Assembly: GCA_016190825.1 (NCBI GenBank)
Contig: JACPPV010000001.1
Coordinates: 1-58,903, forward strand
Source of the DNA: Chloroflexota bacterium
Lineage (GTDB): Bacteria > Chloroflexota > Dehalococcoidia > Dehalococcoidales > UBA2162
Direction: 5' to 3'
Length of the DNA stretch: 58,903 bases
Shown here: positions 52,202 through 58,903 of the stretch, in pieces
Layout: the number at the start of each line of letters is the position of its first letter
Numbering within the stretch: the stretch's first letter is position 1
The notes under the pieces: model-generated
What the model was told of the DNA's origin: nothing
Seen by the model: the letters and a program-made list of their open reading frames with translations, nothing else
Databases searched by the model: none
Translations under genes and position numbers: made by a program

Positions 52202-52241
52202 ACACAGGGTATTGTGAGCCGGCCAAGCATTGTGGGGGATT

Positions 52242-52594
52242 TCAGGCTTTGTCTTCCGAAGATTTCTTAATCACGGATAGACAGTATTCCATCAACGCCC
52301 ACCTTGCTTTGAGACCGCCATGATGTTCGACAATGCGTCCTTTACCGTTAAGATCGTGAAAATCCATTTCAAAGTCTATCTCTCTTATGCTAAATTTTAC
52401 GATCTTTTGGCTTGATATCCCACTTAGGCGTTGCTGATATATGGGCAAAGGCGCATCTCATCTTGTAGATAAGCGCTCTCATAGAGTCTACGTCATTATC
52501 TGAATAGTGCCGAACACCATCCTCTGATTCCCAGTATCTCTTTGGGTCGAAGTCTCGATCCACTGCTGTAAAGTTCCAATACTTAAGAAATCAT
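52242..52594 (-). pseudogene. Hypothetical protein gene broken by frameshifts
   Basis: Two minus-strand frames read as one protein once shifted. The first part, from ATG 52592-52594 (AGGGGTGG upstream), needs a shift within the first few codons and then reads YWNFTAVDRDFDPKRYWE to AHISATPKWDIKPKDRK, stopping at 52390. The second part continues from about 52405 as IVKFSIREIDFEMDFH to the stop at 52242. About 115 residues in all; family not recognised. A double frameshift suggests decay rather than a single sequencing error. Confidence 0.55.
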
Positions 52595-52649
52595 ACCACC
52601 CCTACTTTTCCATCCCTAACAAGGGGTTAAGTGTGTGCGTCTCCCGCGA

Positions 52650-52728
52650 AACTGTCACCCCCCGAAAGCGGAGGTCTACTGGTTGTGAGGAGTAGATTCT
52701 ACGGACACTAAAACGTCATTGTTAGCCT
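52650..52728. repeat. Dispersed repeat fragment
   Basis: CTGTCACCCCCCGAAAGCGG and AGGAGTAGATTCTACGG match a degraded form of the element at 23886. The rest of the 52595-52745 gap shows nothing. Confidence 0.5.
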
Positions 52729-52745
52729 TACTGATTGACTTTTGG

Positions 52746-53327
52746 CTATGGTTTTAGTTCGACGGTGCTGATGCGGGAGTATATGGCTCCCGCCATGGTT
52801 AGCTGGCTCCTTATTAGACTTACTGCGTTCACGGCAATGCGGCTGGACTCTCCGGCTTTGACGCGGGTGAGTAGCTGTCCCAGTTCCTGCTGTTCCCGGG
52901 GTGAGGTATACTGGCGGACCCGCGCCAGGGTCAAGTGGGGACTGAAAGCCCTGCCCTCAGGAGAAAAGCCAATAACTTCCATGCTGGACTCCATGCGCTG
53001 GTAGAGCTGACTTAACTTATCAACTTCTCCCCCGATGCCAATCCAGATAACCCGGACCCGGTTCAAATTGGGAAAGGCGCCAAGAATTGTAGTCTCAAGA
53101 AAGAAGGGTGGTATTCCCTCGGCAGCCAGCGCCATCGCTTCCGTAATCTCGGCAATGCGTGTTGCGGGGATATTCCCGAGGAATTTTAGCGTCAGGTGGA
53201 TGCCGTCCGGGTCCACCCATTTTACCGAGGTTGAGCCGTCCAATTTCAGCCTGTCCACTAACCGGGCAAGCATTTCCCTTGTTTCTCCGGGGAGTTCAAT
53301 TGCGATGAAGGACCGAATCTCTTCCAT
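52746..53327 (-). CDS. thpR: RNA 2',3'-cyclic phosphodiesterase ThpR
   Basis: 193 residues from ATG 53327 (GAAGG upstream). A 2H phosphoesterase with both catalytic motifs, HLTLKFLG and HLTLARVR, about 80 residues apart, and RSFIAIELP at the start. It opens 2',3'-cyclic phosphate ends of RNA (old name 2'-5' RNA ligase). It starts 10 bases after the amidohydrolase stop, in one operon. Confidence 0.94.
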   Translation of the reverse strand: MEEIRSFIAIELPGETREMLARLVDRLKLDGSTSVKWVDPDGIHLTLKFLGNIPATRIAEITEAMALAAEGIPPFFLETTILGAFPNLNRVRVIWIGIGGEVDKLSQLYQRMESSMEVIGFSPEGRAFSPHLTLARVRQYTSPREQQELGQLLTRVKAGESSRIAVNAVSLIRSQLTMAGAIYSRISTVELKP

Positions 53328-53337
53328 AGCCTTCTGT

Positions 53338-54195
53338 CTAACCGGATTTGTCGTTTTTGATGTCCAGAAGTCTCTGCGCATTGCCGCCGAGAATGAGCCG
53401 CTCCGTTTCGCCCGGCAAAGCCTGGGAACGGATTTCTTTGAGTAACCGACCTGGCTTCAGTAAAGGGAAGTCACTGCCGAAAAGCACTTTATCTGCGCCG
53501 ACCATTGAAATCACGTGTTGATAAACCTGTGGACTGTACAGGAATGGCGAAGCCGCGGTATCAAAGAATACGTTCTTCAGCGCCTCTTTGACCTCCGGCA
53601 TGAGAGAAAAAAAAGGCAATCCGCCGCCCCAGTGGGCGCAGACAATGGATAGCCGGGGGTATCTGGTGATGAATTCATAGAGCACATTCGGTGTAACCTC
53701 TCCCTTACCCGGGTACCTGTGCCCGACCGGCTCCGAAGCATGAGTCAGTAGAATCAGCCCATGCTCGACCATCGCATCAACCAGGGGCGTCATTCGGGCG
53801 CTAGTGGCAAGGTCAAACTTCTGTATGTCCGGCCGTAGCTCTCCCATGCCCTTCAGCCCGCCCCTGGCGCAGCGTTCGATTTCCGTAGTAGCAGCCTTCA
53901 CCGGTCCGGGCGGGATTGCGCCGAAGCCAACTAGGCGTCCTGGGTAGCGGGTAACTGAATCCATGATGTAGTCGTTAGTTTCGACGCATATCTCGTGCTC
54001 TGTCCAGCCGATATTAAGGCCCACCGAAACGTCCACGCCGTCCCTGTCCATTTGTATAATGAGGTCTTCAGCCGTAGCAAGCTTGGCTTTCGGTGAAGAA
54101 TAGAGGGTAGCGAAACAGGGATCGTGCGCAACGTACTGGCTGCGGTCCTGCTTGACCTGCGGCGGGAAGATGTGAGCATGGAAATCGATGATCAC
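53338..54195 (-). CDS. Amidohydrolase family protein (ACMSD/TIM-barrel type)
   Basis: About 285 residues from GTG 54195. The N-terminal IIDFHAHIFPP supplies two metal-binding His; further ligands lie in ILLTHASEP, CAHWGGG and GSDFPLL. This is the amidohydrolase_2 group (decarboxylases and hydrolases); substrate unknown. A promoter (TTGCCT at 54231-54226, TACAAT at 54207-54202, spacer 18) places the RNA start at about the GTG, so the mRNA is probably leaderless; the longer frame from ATG 54231 would lie upstream of the RNA. Confidence 0.83.
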   Translation of the reverse strand: MIIDFHAHIFPPQVKQDRSQYVAHDPCFATLYSSPKAKLATAEDLIIQMDRDGVDVSVGLNIGWTEHEICVETNDYIMDSVTRYPGRLVGFGAIPPGPVKAATTEIERCARGGLKGMGELRPDIQKFDLATSARMTPLVDAMVEHGLILLTHASEPVGHRYPGKGEVTPNVLYEFITRYPRLSIVCAHWGGGLPFFSLMPEVKEALKNVFFDTAASPFLYSPQVYQHVISMVGADKVLFGSDFPLLKPGRLLKEIRSQALPGETERLILGGNAQRLLDIKNDKSG

Positions 54196-54201
54196 CAGCG
54201 A

Positions 54202-54231
54202 ATTGTAGCAAAACCTTCGAGGCAAAGGCAA
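54202..54231 (-). promoter_or_regulatory. Promoter giving a leaderless amidohydrolase mRNA
   Basis: Minus strand -35 TTGCCT (54231-54226), 18-base spacer, -10 TACAAT (54207-54202), seven bases from the GTG start at 54195. Confidence 0.45.
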
Positions 54232-54338
54232 CGGCGCAACCGAAGCGCTTTGGAGGGCATATCTTCGTGGCTAGAGTACAAAGCCTCTTATGGGAGTGGT
54301 TGACGGGCGCGCTGCGATGAGATAAAGTTTATATGGTT

Positions 54339-54424
54339 GCCGAAGTGGCGGAATGGCAGACGCACTACGTTCAGGGCGTAGCGCCCGTAAGGGTGTGTGA
54401 GTTCAAATCTCACCTTCGGCACCA
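54339..54424 (+). tRNA. tRNA-Leu (anticodon CAG), CCA encoded
   Basis: Acceptor GCCGAAG pairs with CTTCGGC. The anticodon stem CTACG/CGTAG encloses TTCAGGG, giving CAG. A long variable arm (GCCCGTAAGGGT) is proper for tRNA-Leu. The T arm is GTGAG-TTCAAAT-CTCAC, and ACCA ends it at 54424. Confidence 0.97.
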
Positions 54425-54509
54425 GGAAAGATAACCAATAACCAGGAAACAAGTTCCAAATAGACTTGGTTCTTGTATCTTGGACTTTTATCTTGGTTAG
54501 ATGAAGCAC

Positions 54510-54586
54510 GCGCTTGTAGCTCAGTTAGATAGAGCGCAGCCCTGCGAAGGCTGAGGTCGTGGGTTCGAGACCCGCCAAGCGCGCCA
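54510..54586 (+). tRNA. tRNA-Arg (anticodon GCG), CCA encoded
   Basis: Acceptor GCGCTTG/CAAGCGC. The anticodon stem CAGCC/GGCTG encloses CTGCGAA, giving GCG, an arginine (CGC/CGT) anticodon that most bacteria replace with ACG. T arm GTGGG-TTCGAGA-CCCGC. GCCA ends it at 54586. Confidence 0.93.
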
Positions 54587-54591
54587 TTCAA

Positions 54592-54668
54592 GGGCGGTTA
54601 GCTCAGCCGGTTAGAGCACCTGCTTTACACGCAGGGGGTCAGTGGTTCGAATCCTCTACCGCCCACCA
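54592..54668 (+). tRNA. tRNA-Val (anticodon TAC), CCA encoded
   Basis: Acceptor GGGCGGT/ACCGCCC. The anticodon stem CCTGC/GCAGG encloses TTTACAC, giving TAC. The T loop is TTCGAAT, and ACCA ends it at 54668. Confidence 0.97.
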
Positions 54669-54681
54669 TATTTTGAAGCTG

Positions 54682-54719
54682 AAAAAGCCCTTATGTTATG
54701 ATTAACATAAGGGCTTTTT
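54682..54719 (+). terminator. Terminator after the tRNA cluster
   Basis: A 17-bp perfect stem (54682-54698 with 54703-54719) and a 4-base loop, beginning AAAAAGCCC and ending GGGCTTTTT, so it can stop RNA from either strand. Confidence 0.9.
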
Positions 54720-54722
54720 CTT

Positions 54723-54747
54723 AAATGGCACAAATTTGGCACAAATC
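54723..54747. repeat. Short direct repeat (TGGCACAAAT) after the tRNA genes
   Basis: TGGCACAAAT occurs twice, 11 bases apart, just past the tRNA terminator. Such short repeats sometimes mark old integration junctions. Weak evidence. Confidence 0.3.
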
Positions 54748-54797
54748 GATTTTGGATTACCGCCCCCGGCTGACAATGTCCGTCTGCTTGGGTAAGA

Positions 54798-55251
54798 CAA
54801 TATCATCTGGAAGAAGACGGGGGCGAATTACGCGATATCCAGGAACTTTCACATCTTGCGCAACTCGTGCTATTATCCTGCATTAGAATGGGAAGCACTA
54901 TTGGTCTACCAGAAACCGGGTGATATGCCCAAGATGACACGAGAGGGACGGGATTATATGTCCAAGTATCACACTGATGTTTGGGAGATACCAGCAGTAA
55001 CTAACCAGGTGGAGCAATGCGGGCATCCGGCGGTTTGTTCTGTTGAGATTCCATATCGCTCTATGCAGGCATATAGTGGAAGGGGAGCTAATGTCTTTGA
55101 ACCTTTTGGGGGTTCTGGCACAACGCTTATCGCGGCTGAAAAGGCGTCTAGGAAAGCGTATCTGATGGAGCTTAATCCTGCCTACTGTAACGTTATTGTC
55201 AGCCGTTGGGAGAACATCGCTGGGGAGAAAGCAACACGCATTACTAACTAA
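54798..55251 (+). pseudogene. DNA methyltransferase (N6/N4 type), N-terminally truncated
   Basis: The open frame begins just after a TAA at about 54795-54797 with NIIWKKTGANY, continues through YPALEWEALLVYQKPGDMP, and ends with the SAM-binding motif FEPFGGSGTTLIAAE and the ELNPAYCNVIVSRW helix. This is the C-terminal half of a beta-class N6-adenine/N4-cytosine methyltransferase, in which the catalytic DPPY motif lies N-terminal. That half is missing, so the fragment is inactive. The first usable start is TTG 54856. It marks the beginning of the foreign-looking region after the tRNAs. Confidence 0.8.
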
Positions 55252-55266
55252 GAAAAAGGCTAGCCC

Positions 55267-56444
55267 ATGAATAATAATCCTGGCCAGATTAATTTGTTCG
55301 GAGAAAGCCAGCAAAAGTTGTCTCTACAGGCGGACTATGCGCCAGTCCGTCCTGACTATATGGAGGTATCTCGAATCTTTCTTGCTAAAGGCAGCATTTC
55401 CACTGCGGAACGCCGACAATTCGTCGAGCGCATCTGTCGTCTTTATCCCGAAGTCACCGTGAATGAATGTTTAGATGTTCCCCACAACCGGATAGAGTTG
55501 AATGAGACCGACACCCTCGCTCTGCATCAGTCAGGCAAGAAGACCCTTGTTTTTGGAGAACTCAAGAATGCCGTCCGTTTCAGCCAGGAAGAAGGCAACA
55601 CCTGCCCTAACTACTGGCACTTCTCTCCTTACGGCTTCTGTCCCTATGGTTGTAAATACTGCTACTTGGCCGGTACGCAGGGCGTAAAATTCTCTCCTAC
55701 GGTGAAGATATATGTGAATCTTCCCGAGATGCTTGATGAAATTGACCGGACTGTCCAGCGTTTAGCGAAACCAACCTCATTCTATATCGGTAAGCTTCAG
55801 GACCCTCTGGCGCTTGACCCCTTGACGGCCTATTCCACCATCTTGGTACCGTTCTTCGCGGAACACCCCTATGCTCGCCTGACGCTTCTAACTAAAAGCG
55901 TTAACGTTGACAGATTGTTGGAGCTCGAACACAAGAGGCAAACCATTCTCTCGTGGAGCGTTAATCCGCCGGAGATATGCGATATTTTCGAAGAGAATGT
56001 TCCAGATATGGACGAGCGTCTGGAAGCAATGCACCGAGCAGCTTCAGCCGGCTATCCTGTGCGGGCGGTTATGATGCCCATCATACCTGTCGACGGGTGG
56101 GAAGATATCTATACCGAGTTCACAAGGCACCTTTTAAAAACAGTGCCAATCCAGCGGCTTACTCTCGGCGGTATTTGTATCTACCGGGGAGCACGCAAGC
56201 TAATGGAGCAAAAAAAGGCTCGAAGAACCCTGTTTCAAACAATATTGAAAACGTAATGGAAAAAACGGGAGACGGCAGAGCCCGCTATCCTCAGCTCTTG
56301 AGGCAAGAAGTCTATTCTGCCATTGTCAACGCTGCGCGGCGTGTGTGCCCAGAGGTGGAGCTTGCTCTCTGCTTGGAGGAGCATGGATTATGGCAAAACC
56401 TCGGGCTTGAGGGAAACATAGGTCGTTGTAACTGTGTCCTGTAA
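55267..56444 (+). CDS. Spore photoproduct lyase-like radical SAM protein, interrupted by a -1 frameshift
   Basis: Frame 1 (55267-56256, 329 residues) has the SPL-type cluster motif CPYGCKYCYLAGTQ and the substrate-domain segments FYIGKLQDPLALD and LTLLTKSVNVD. It then ends prematurely after MEQKKARRTLFQT. The -1 frame continues the protein: GSKNPVSNNIENV, DGRARYPQLLRQEVY, ELALCLEEHGLW, stopping at 56444, as in intact relatives. The joint is at CAA-AAA-AAG (56208-56216), a canonical A_AAA_AAG slippery heptamer in the correct phase. Either programmed -1 frameshifting gives the full product of about 392 residues, or the gene is newly broken. Spore-related function is not implied; substrate unknown. 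Confidence 0.75.
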
Positions 56445-56452
56445 GGAGTACG

Positions 56453-56542
56453 CAGGCTGTCCAATAAGTCCAAAAATCGCCATTTTCTGAGCCTAGCCAT
56501 TTTTCGGCTCACGCCTGAGACGCAGGCTTTTTAGACAGCCTG
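56453..56542. mobile_element. MITE-like element, 90 bp, with target-site duplication
   Basis: Terminal inverted repeats CAGGCTGTC (56453-56461) and GACAGCCTG (56534-56542), extended imperfectly (CAATAAG against CTTTTTA), are flanked by TACG on both sides (56449-56452 and 56543-56546). There is no coding capacity. It sits between the SPL-like gene and the next ORF. Confidence 0.65.
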
Positions 56543-56558
56543 TACGGAGCTTTTTTAG

Positions 56559-56963
56559 ATGATTGAAGACTTATATACTGAGAAATTGAACTGGTTCAAG
56601 CAGAACGAAAGACCGGAAGTAGTGCTACTACTAACCGATAACCCGGATCTAGTGAAGATTGTCGTCGCTTGGATAAGCCTGGATGTAGGACGTGCAGACA
56701 AACTTACGGATTATGACGGCGAATCGGAAAGTGAATCATGGAAATGGCTGTGGCAAAATACGGTTTATCGTTTGGGCGAATTAAAACAGAAAATCGGCAC
56801 TTCCCTTTCTGAAACAGCTTTGGAAAATAAAATGAATCCTCTTATCGGGAATCGTATTATTTACCCCGATGGCACGGTGAATTCCTTTGTTGAGAGATAC
56901 ATTCGTGAACAGGTGGTCAAACTATTTGAGGCAAAGCCAAAATGGCAAGGTAAAAAGCAGTGA
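56559..56963 (+). CDS. Hypothetical soluble protein
   Basis: 134 residues with GGAGC about 10 bases before the ATG. It is mainly alpha-helical and acidic (EDLYTEKLNWFKQNERPE, GESESESWKWLWQ), with no signal peptide or membrane segment. I recognise no family. VYRLGELKQKIGTSLSETAL followed by IIYPDGTVNSF resembles small mobile-element proteins of unknown function. Codon use is A/T-richer than the housekeeping genes. Confidence 0.6.
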   Translation: MIEDLYTEKLNWFKQNERPEVVLLLTDNPDLVKIVVAWISLDVGRADKLTDYDGESESESWKWLWQNTVYRLGELKQKIGTSLSETALENKMNPLIGNRIIYPDGTVNSFVERYIREQVVKLFEAKPKWQGKKQ

Positions 56964-57226
56964 ACGGTTCGCTACTTTATGGCCTTGAGTGAGATATAGT
57001 GTGACATAGGTCGGCCGGGGGAAGGTAGAACTGTCTTTGTGCTAGCCGGGACTTCAACTGACCTGCTGCCACCGTTTACTCAAACCATTCATTTTCTCGA
57101 CTCTCTTCATTGATGTAAGCATGACCTCACTACCTGCCGCGAATTGGTAAAGGTACTCGTTAACCAATCGTTAGTAAACTATCGGGAACTATTTCCTGAT
57201 TCAAAGCTTTTCGATTCTATTGTTAG
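56964..57226. other. Intergenic stretch, nothing recognised
   Basis: No gene, RNA or repeat is seen in these 260 bases. Confidence 0.4.
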
Positions 57227-57460
57227 TCATTTACTTCTCCCTTTGTCATCTCGTGACATACCTTTCAACATTGGCGTGAGAATGGAAAACACCAGGACCA
57301 TCATGACCATAGGCATCATCGCATTGAACATACCAGTGACAGATTCAGGTGTTTCCGTAGGGGCGTGAGACATCGGTTCGACTGGTTTCTGCGTCTTTTG
57401 CTTCCTCCTGCCCTGCTTTGGTTCTTCGTTTTTACCCTTCCCGGGCTCCTTCTTGACCAT
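57227..57460 (-). CDS. Small single-helix membrane protein
   Basis: 77 residues from ATG 57460 (AAGGAGG, 7-base gap). A basic, Lys/Gln-rich N-terminus (KKEPGKGKNEEPKQGRRK) is followed by one Met-rich membrane helix (MMPMVMMVLVFSILTPML) and a charged tail. The frame runs on upstream into the HigA relic, but the strong internal ribosome site makes a separate small protein more likely. Family not recognised. Confidence 0.55.
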   Translation of the reverse strand: MVKKEPGKGKNEEPKQGRRKQKTQKPVEPMSHAPTETPESVTGMFNAMMPMVMMVLVFSILTPMLKGMSRDDKGRSK

Positions 57461-57604
57461 CTTTATGCCTCCTTCCGGCAGTCGCCGAATATAAGTTATC
57501 CTGGCCAGTTCCGTTTGGGGTATGCCCCTTGCCTCGATCTCCTCCGCGAGATACTCGCCAGGAGGGATAGCAACATCGGGATAACTATCTGTCCTAGTCA
57601 CCAT
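57461..57604 (-). pseudogene. HigA-type antitoxin, truncated start
   Basis: From ATG 57602-57604 the frame reads PGEYLAEEIEARGIPQTELARI, the start of a HigA helix-turn-helix antitoxin, then leaves the family before the second helix and fuses in frame with the small membrane protein. Its start overlaps the end of the higB relic. Not functional as an antitoxin. Confidence 0.65.
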
Positions 57605-57788
57605 GGTAATCCTCCACATCCAGAATACGCACTCTGTCTTCCTGAACTTTTTCAATAGTAAGTCGATAGTTTCCTGTAAGAGTCATCGCGTACTGTCCGG
57701 CTCTTTTCCCTTTCAAGGGTGCAACCTCAACGCCCGGTGGCCGTGCAGTTGCGTGAATTTATCCGTAGCTCCCCAGACTGCCAGCCGC
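57594..57788 (-). pseudogene. HigB-type toxin relic
   Basis: The C-terminal part of a RelE/HigB toxin: PLKGKRAGQYAMTLTGNYRL then RILDVEDYHGD at the stop 57594-57596. An in-frame TAA after GSLGSYG and a missing N-terminal half make it inactive. It begins right after the VapC stop codon, so a deletion joined the two toxin-antitoxin loci. Confidence 0.65.
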
Positions 57789-57790
57789 TC

Positions 57791-58234
57791 TCAATGATTC
57801 GCTAACCATTCAATACGCACATTACAGTCCGGCTTGATTTTGTTGAACTCGGGATCGCCCGTAACCAGGATGGCATCTTTGAGCTGTGAAAGGGCAGCAG
57901 CAAAACAGTCAGCATAAGCTATAGGGCAATCTGTTTTAAGGTGGGCTGCCGCCAGGGTAAGAGGTCGGTCTACATTCACAATCTCGATAGGTAACTCGTC
58001 AATCCGGCCCAAAGTCTCCTGAGCTTTAGGGAGACCCCTTTCACGCTCTACTATGTACATAACCTCACCCATGTTAACCACACACATGCAAAGATGGCAC
58101 TTCCTATCTTTCGCAGCGTCTAAAAGCTCCCTGATGCGGTCACTGCCAGGTTCCGCCTCCAGGTAGGCAAGAAGAGCATAACTATCCAGAACGTATTCAC
58201 CGGACTGGGGCAAGCTATTTGCCTCGTTCTGCAT
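57791..58234 (-). CDS. vapC: PIN-domain ribonuclease toxin VapC
   Basis: 147 residues. The PIN acidic residues are in VLDSYALLAYL (Asp), NMGEVMYI (Glu), YADCFAAALS (Asp) and LVTGDPEF (Asp), a complete active site for cleavage of RNA. The start overlaps the antitoxin stop by 20 bases. It starts upstream of the PIN core by about 14 residues. It is the only intact toxin gene seen in the island. Confidence 0.9.
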   Translation of the reverse strand: MQNEANSLPQSGEYVLDSYALLAYLEAEPGSDRIRELLDAAKDRKCHLCMCVVNMGEVMYIVERERGLPKAQETLGRIDELPIEIVNVDRPLTLAAAHLKTDCPIAYADCFAAALSQLKDAILVTGDPEFNKIKPDCNVRIEWLANH

Positions 58235-58451
58235 CTTGCCGCCTTGATTTTACCAACTCTTTGACCAGGGACGTCTTCCCTTTCAGCATACCATGCGATT
58301 CTTTAATCGGAGTCTCAACAGCCGGCACGATAGAAATAACTCCACCATAGTCAATGACGTGTACTCTATCGCCTTTCTTCAGGCCATAGCGTCTCCGCAA
58401 GTCCTGAGGTATCACAACCCATCCCTTTTCTGAAAGCGTTGATGTATTCAT
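58215..58451 (-). CDS. vapB: AbrB/SpoVT-type antitoxin (VapB)
   Basis: 78 residues with an N-terminal swapped-hairpin AbrB fold (STLSEKGWVVIPQDLRRRYG, then GDRVHVIDYGGVISIVP) and a C-terminal tail that would thread into the toxin. GGAG lies six bases before the ATG. It is the first gene of the vapBC pair and presumably represses it. Confidence 0.9.
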   Translation of the reverse strand: MNTSTLSEKGWVVIPQDLRRRYGLKKGDRVHVIDYGGVISIVPAVETPIKESHGMLKGKTSLVKELVKSRRQDAERGK

Positions 58452-58715
58452 CGCGTTCTCCTATATCCCCTTTCTAGCTCATAGTATATACCATTTCAAC
58501 GGAAATAGCTACTAATTTTAATCGCCGCCGTAGGGGGAGGGGTGAGAATTTAGCTAATGCTTGAAATATCTCAAAAGCTCTTTTTGTTGGACAATGAAGC
58601 TAAGCACGCACAAAACACGAAGCACCTTAACAACCGAATAGTTCGACTTCGCTCACTATAAATACGGAGTAACAAAGCCCTGACCTGAACGCTTGCCCTG
58701 AAAGGGGGTTTAAGC

Positions 58716-58903
58716 GTGGTAACTACTTTATGCTCTCCACAAGACGAAAACCCCCTATCCTATGACCGATTAGACGGCGAATGGGCACAATGGTTTCGCA
58801 CCGCCCAAAGGTTTGAACACAAAGTGCCTGCACAGGATAGGGGGGACATCAGACATAGTATCATACTGGAACTGGCAAGGGCTAGAGCCAGGAACGGCGA
58901 ACA
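58716..58903 (+). CDS. Partial hypothetical protein (runs off the window)
   Basis: GTG 58716 with GAAAGGGGG about eight bases upstream opens a frame to the window end (62 codons). The product has SYDRLDGEWAQWFRTAQRF, then DRGDIRHSIILELARARA, reminiscent of the helical N-terminal region of small sigma-factor-like or mobile-element proteins, but I cannot assign a family. The 58452-58715 stretch before it holds nothing recognisable. Confidence 0.55.
   Translation, partial: MVTTLCSPQDENPLSYDRLDGEWAQWFRTAQRFEHKVPAQDRGDIRHSIILELARARARNGE

Noticed and set aside
57144-57368. 74-codon plus-strand ORF
   Set aside because: Antisense to the small membrane protein; no ribosome site.
1-58903. CRISPR array
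   Set aside because: No regularly spaced repeats with unique spacers were seen; the repeats found are dispersed elements.

Overview
The window looks like one contig of an anaerobic, Gram-positive-type (single-membrane) bacterium, most probably Chloroflexota, class Dehalococcoidia. This is inferred from gene content only: archaeal-style geranylgeranyl reductase, corrinoid/MtaA-type methyl-transfer genes, B12 mutase, flavo-diiron/rubredoxin oxygen defence, a lipoprotein HtrA, an ileS T-box, Tat-exported proteins, several TTG/GTG starts and possibly leaderless starts. There is no 16S rRNA to confirm it. Base composition is moderately GC-rich, and small intergenic repeats of at least two families are scattered through the window.

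Layout. 1-2160: uroporphyrinogen-decarboxylase-like methyltransferase genes on the minus strand, with a 215-bp tandem duplication of a gene start and decayed sequence. 2170-3429: MFS transporter. 3674-12151 (minus): an exported copper-protein locus with a large surface protein behind a 15-G tract, two multicopper-oxidase-like proteins whose copper motifs are complementary, tatA, and a cupredoxin/beta-propeller protein. 12414-16763: a corrinoid methyl-transfer operon ending in an unusual DUF1638-like histidine kinase. 16968-20588: truncated aldo/keto reductase, then an acyl-CoA mutase (isobutyryl-CoA-mutase-like active site), its B12 subunit and the MeaB chaperone. 20670-30227: housekeeping genes (tatD, T-box and ileS, htrA), a DUF1638 protein and a kinase-like protein. 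30506-33778 (minus): oxidative/nitrosative defence (bacterioferritin-like protein, FprA, Hrb, rubrerythrin). 33980-38639 (minus): thiC, cinA-like, geranylgeranyl reductase, greA. 38961-40894: rsmG, then a radical SAM/SPASM enzyme with a 30-codon peptide gene, a candidate RiPP system. 41293-44292: a membrane electron-transfer module (tetrahaem cytochrome, Tat FeS protein, NrfD, small membrane subunit). 44498-54195: pdxST, a SpoIIIAA/Ycf45-like ATPase, a HhH-GPD glycosylase, glgB-malQ, thpR and an amidohydrolase. 54339-54668: three tRNA genes. 54798-58903: a mobile or decaying island with a truncated DNA methyltransferase, a frameshifted spore-photoproduct-lyase-like gene, a MITE, HigBA relics, VapBC and a partial ORF.

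The strongest candidates for something new are: (1) the adjacent multicopper oxidases at 6069-9559, where one keeps the type-1 site and half of the trinuclear ligands, the other keeps only the other half, and only one has a Tat signal, suggesting a split heteromeric enzyme; (2) the radical SAM/SPASM gene with the 30-residue peptide; (3) the DUF1638-like sensor kinase in a corrinoid operon; (4) a canonical A_AAA_AAG slippery site in exactly the phase needed to restore the SPL-like protein.
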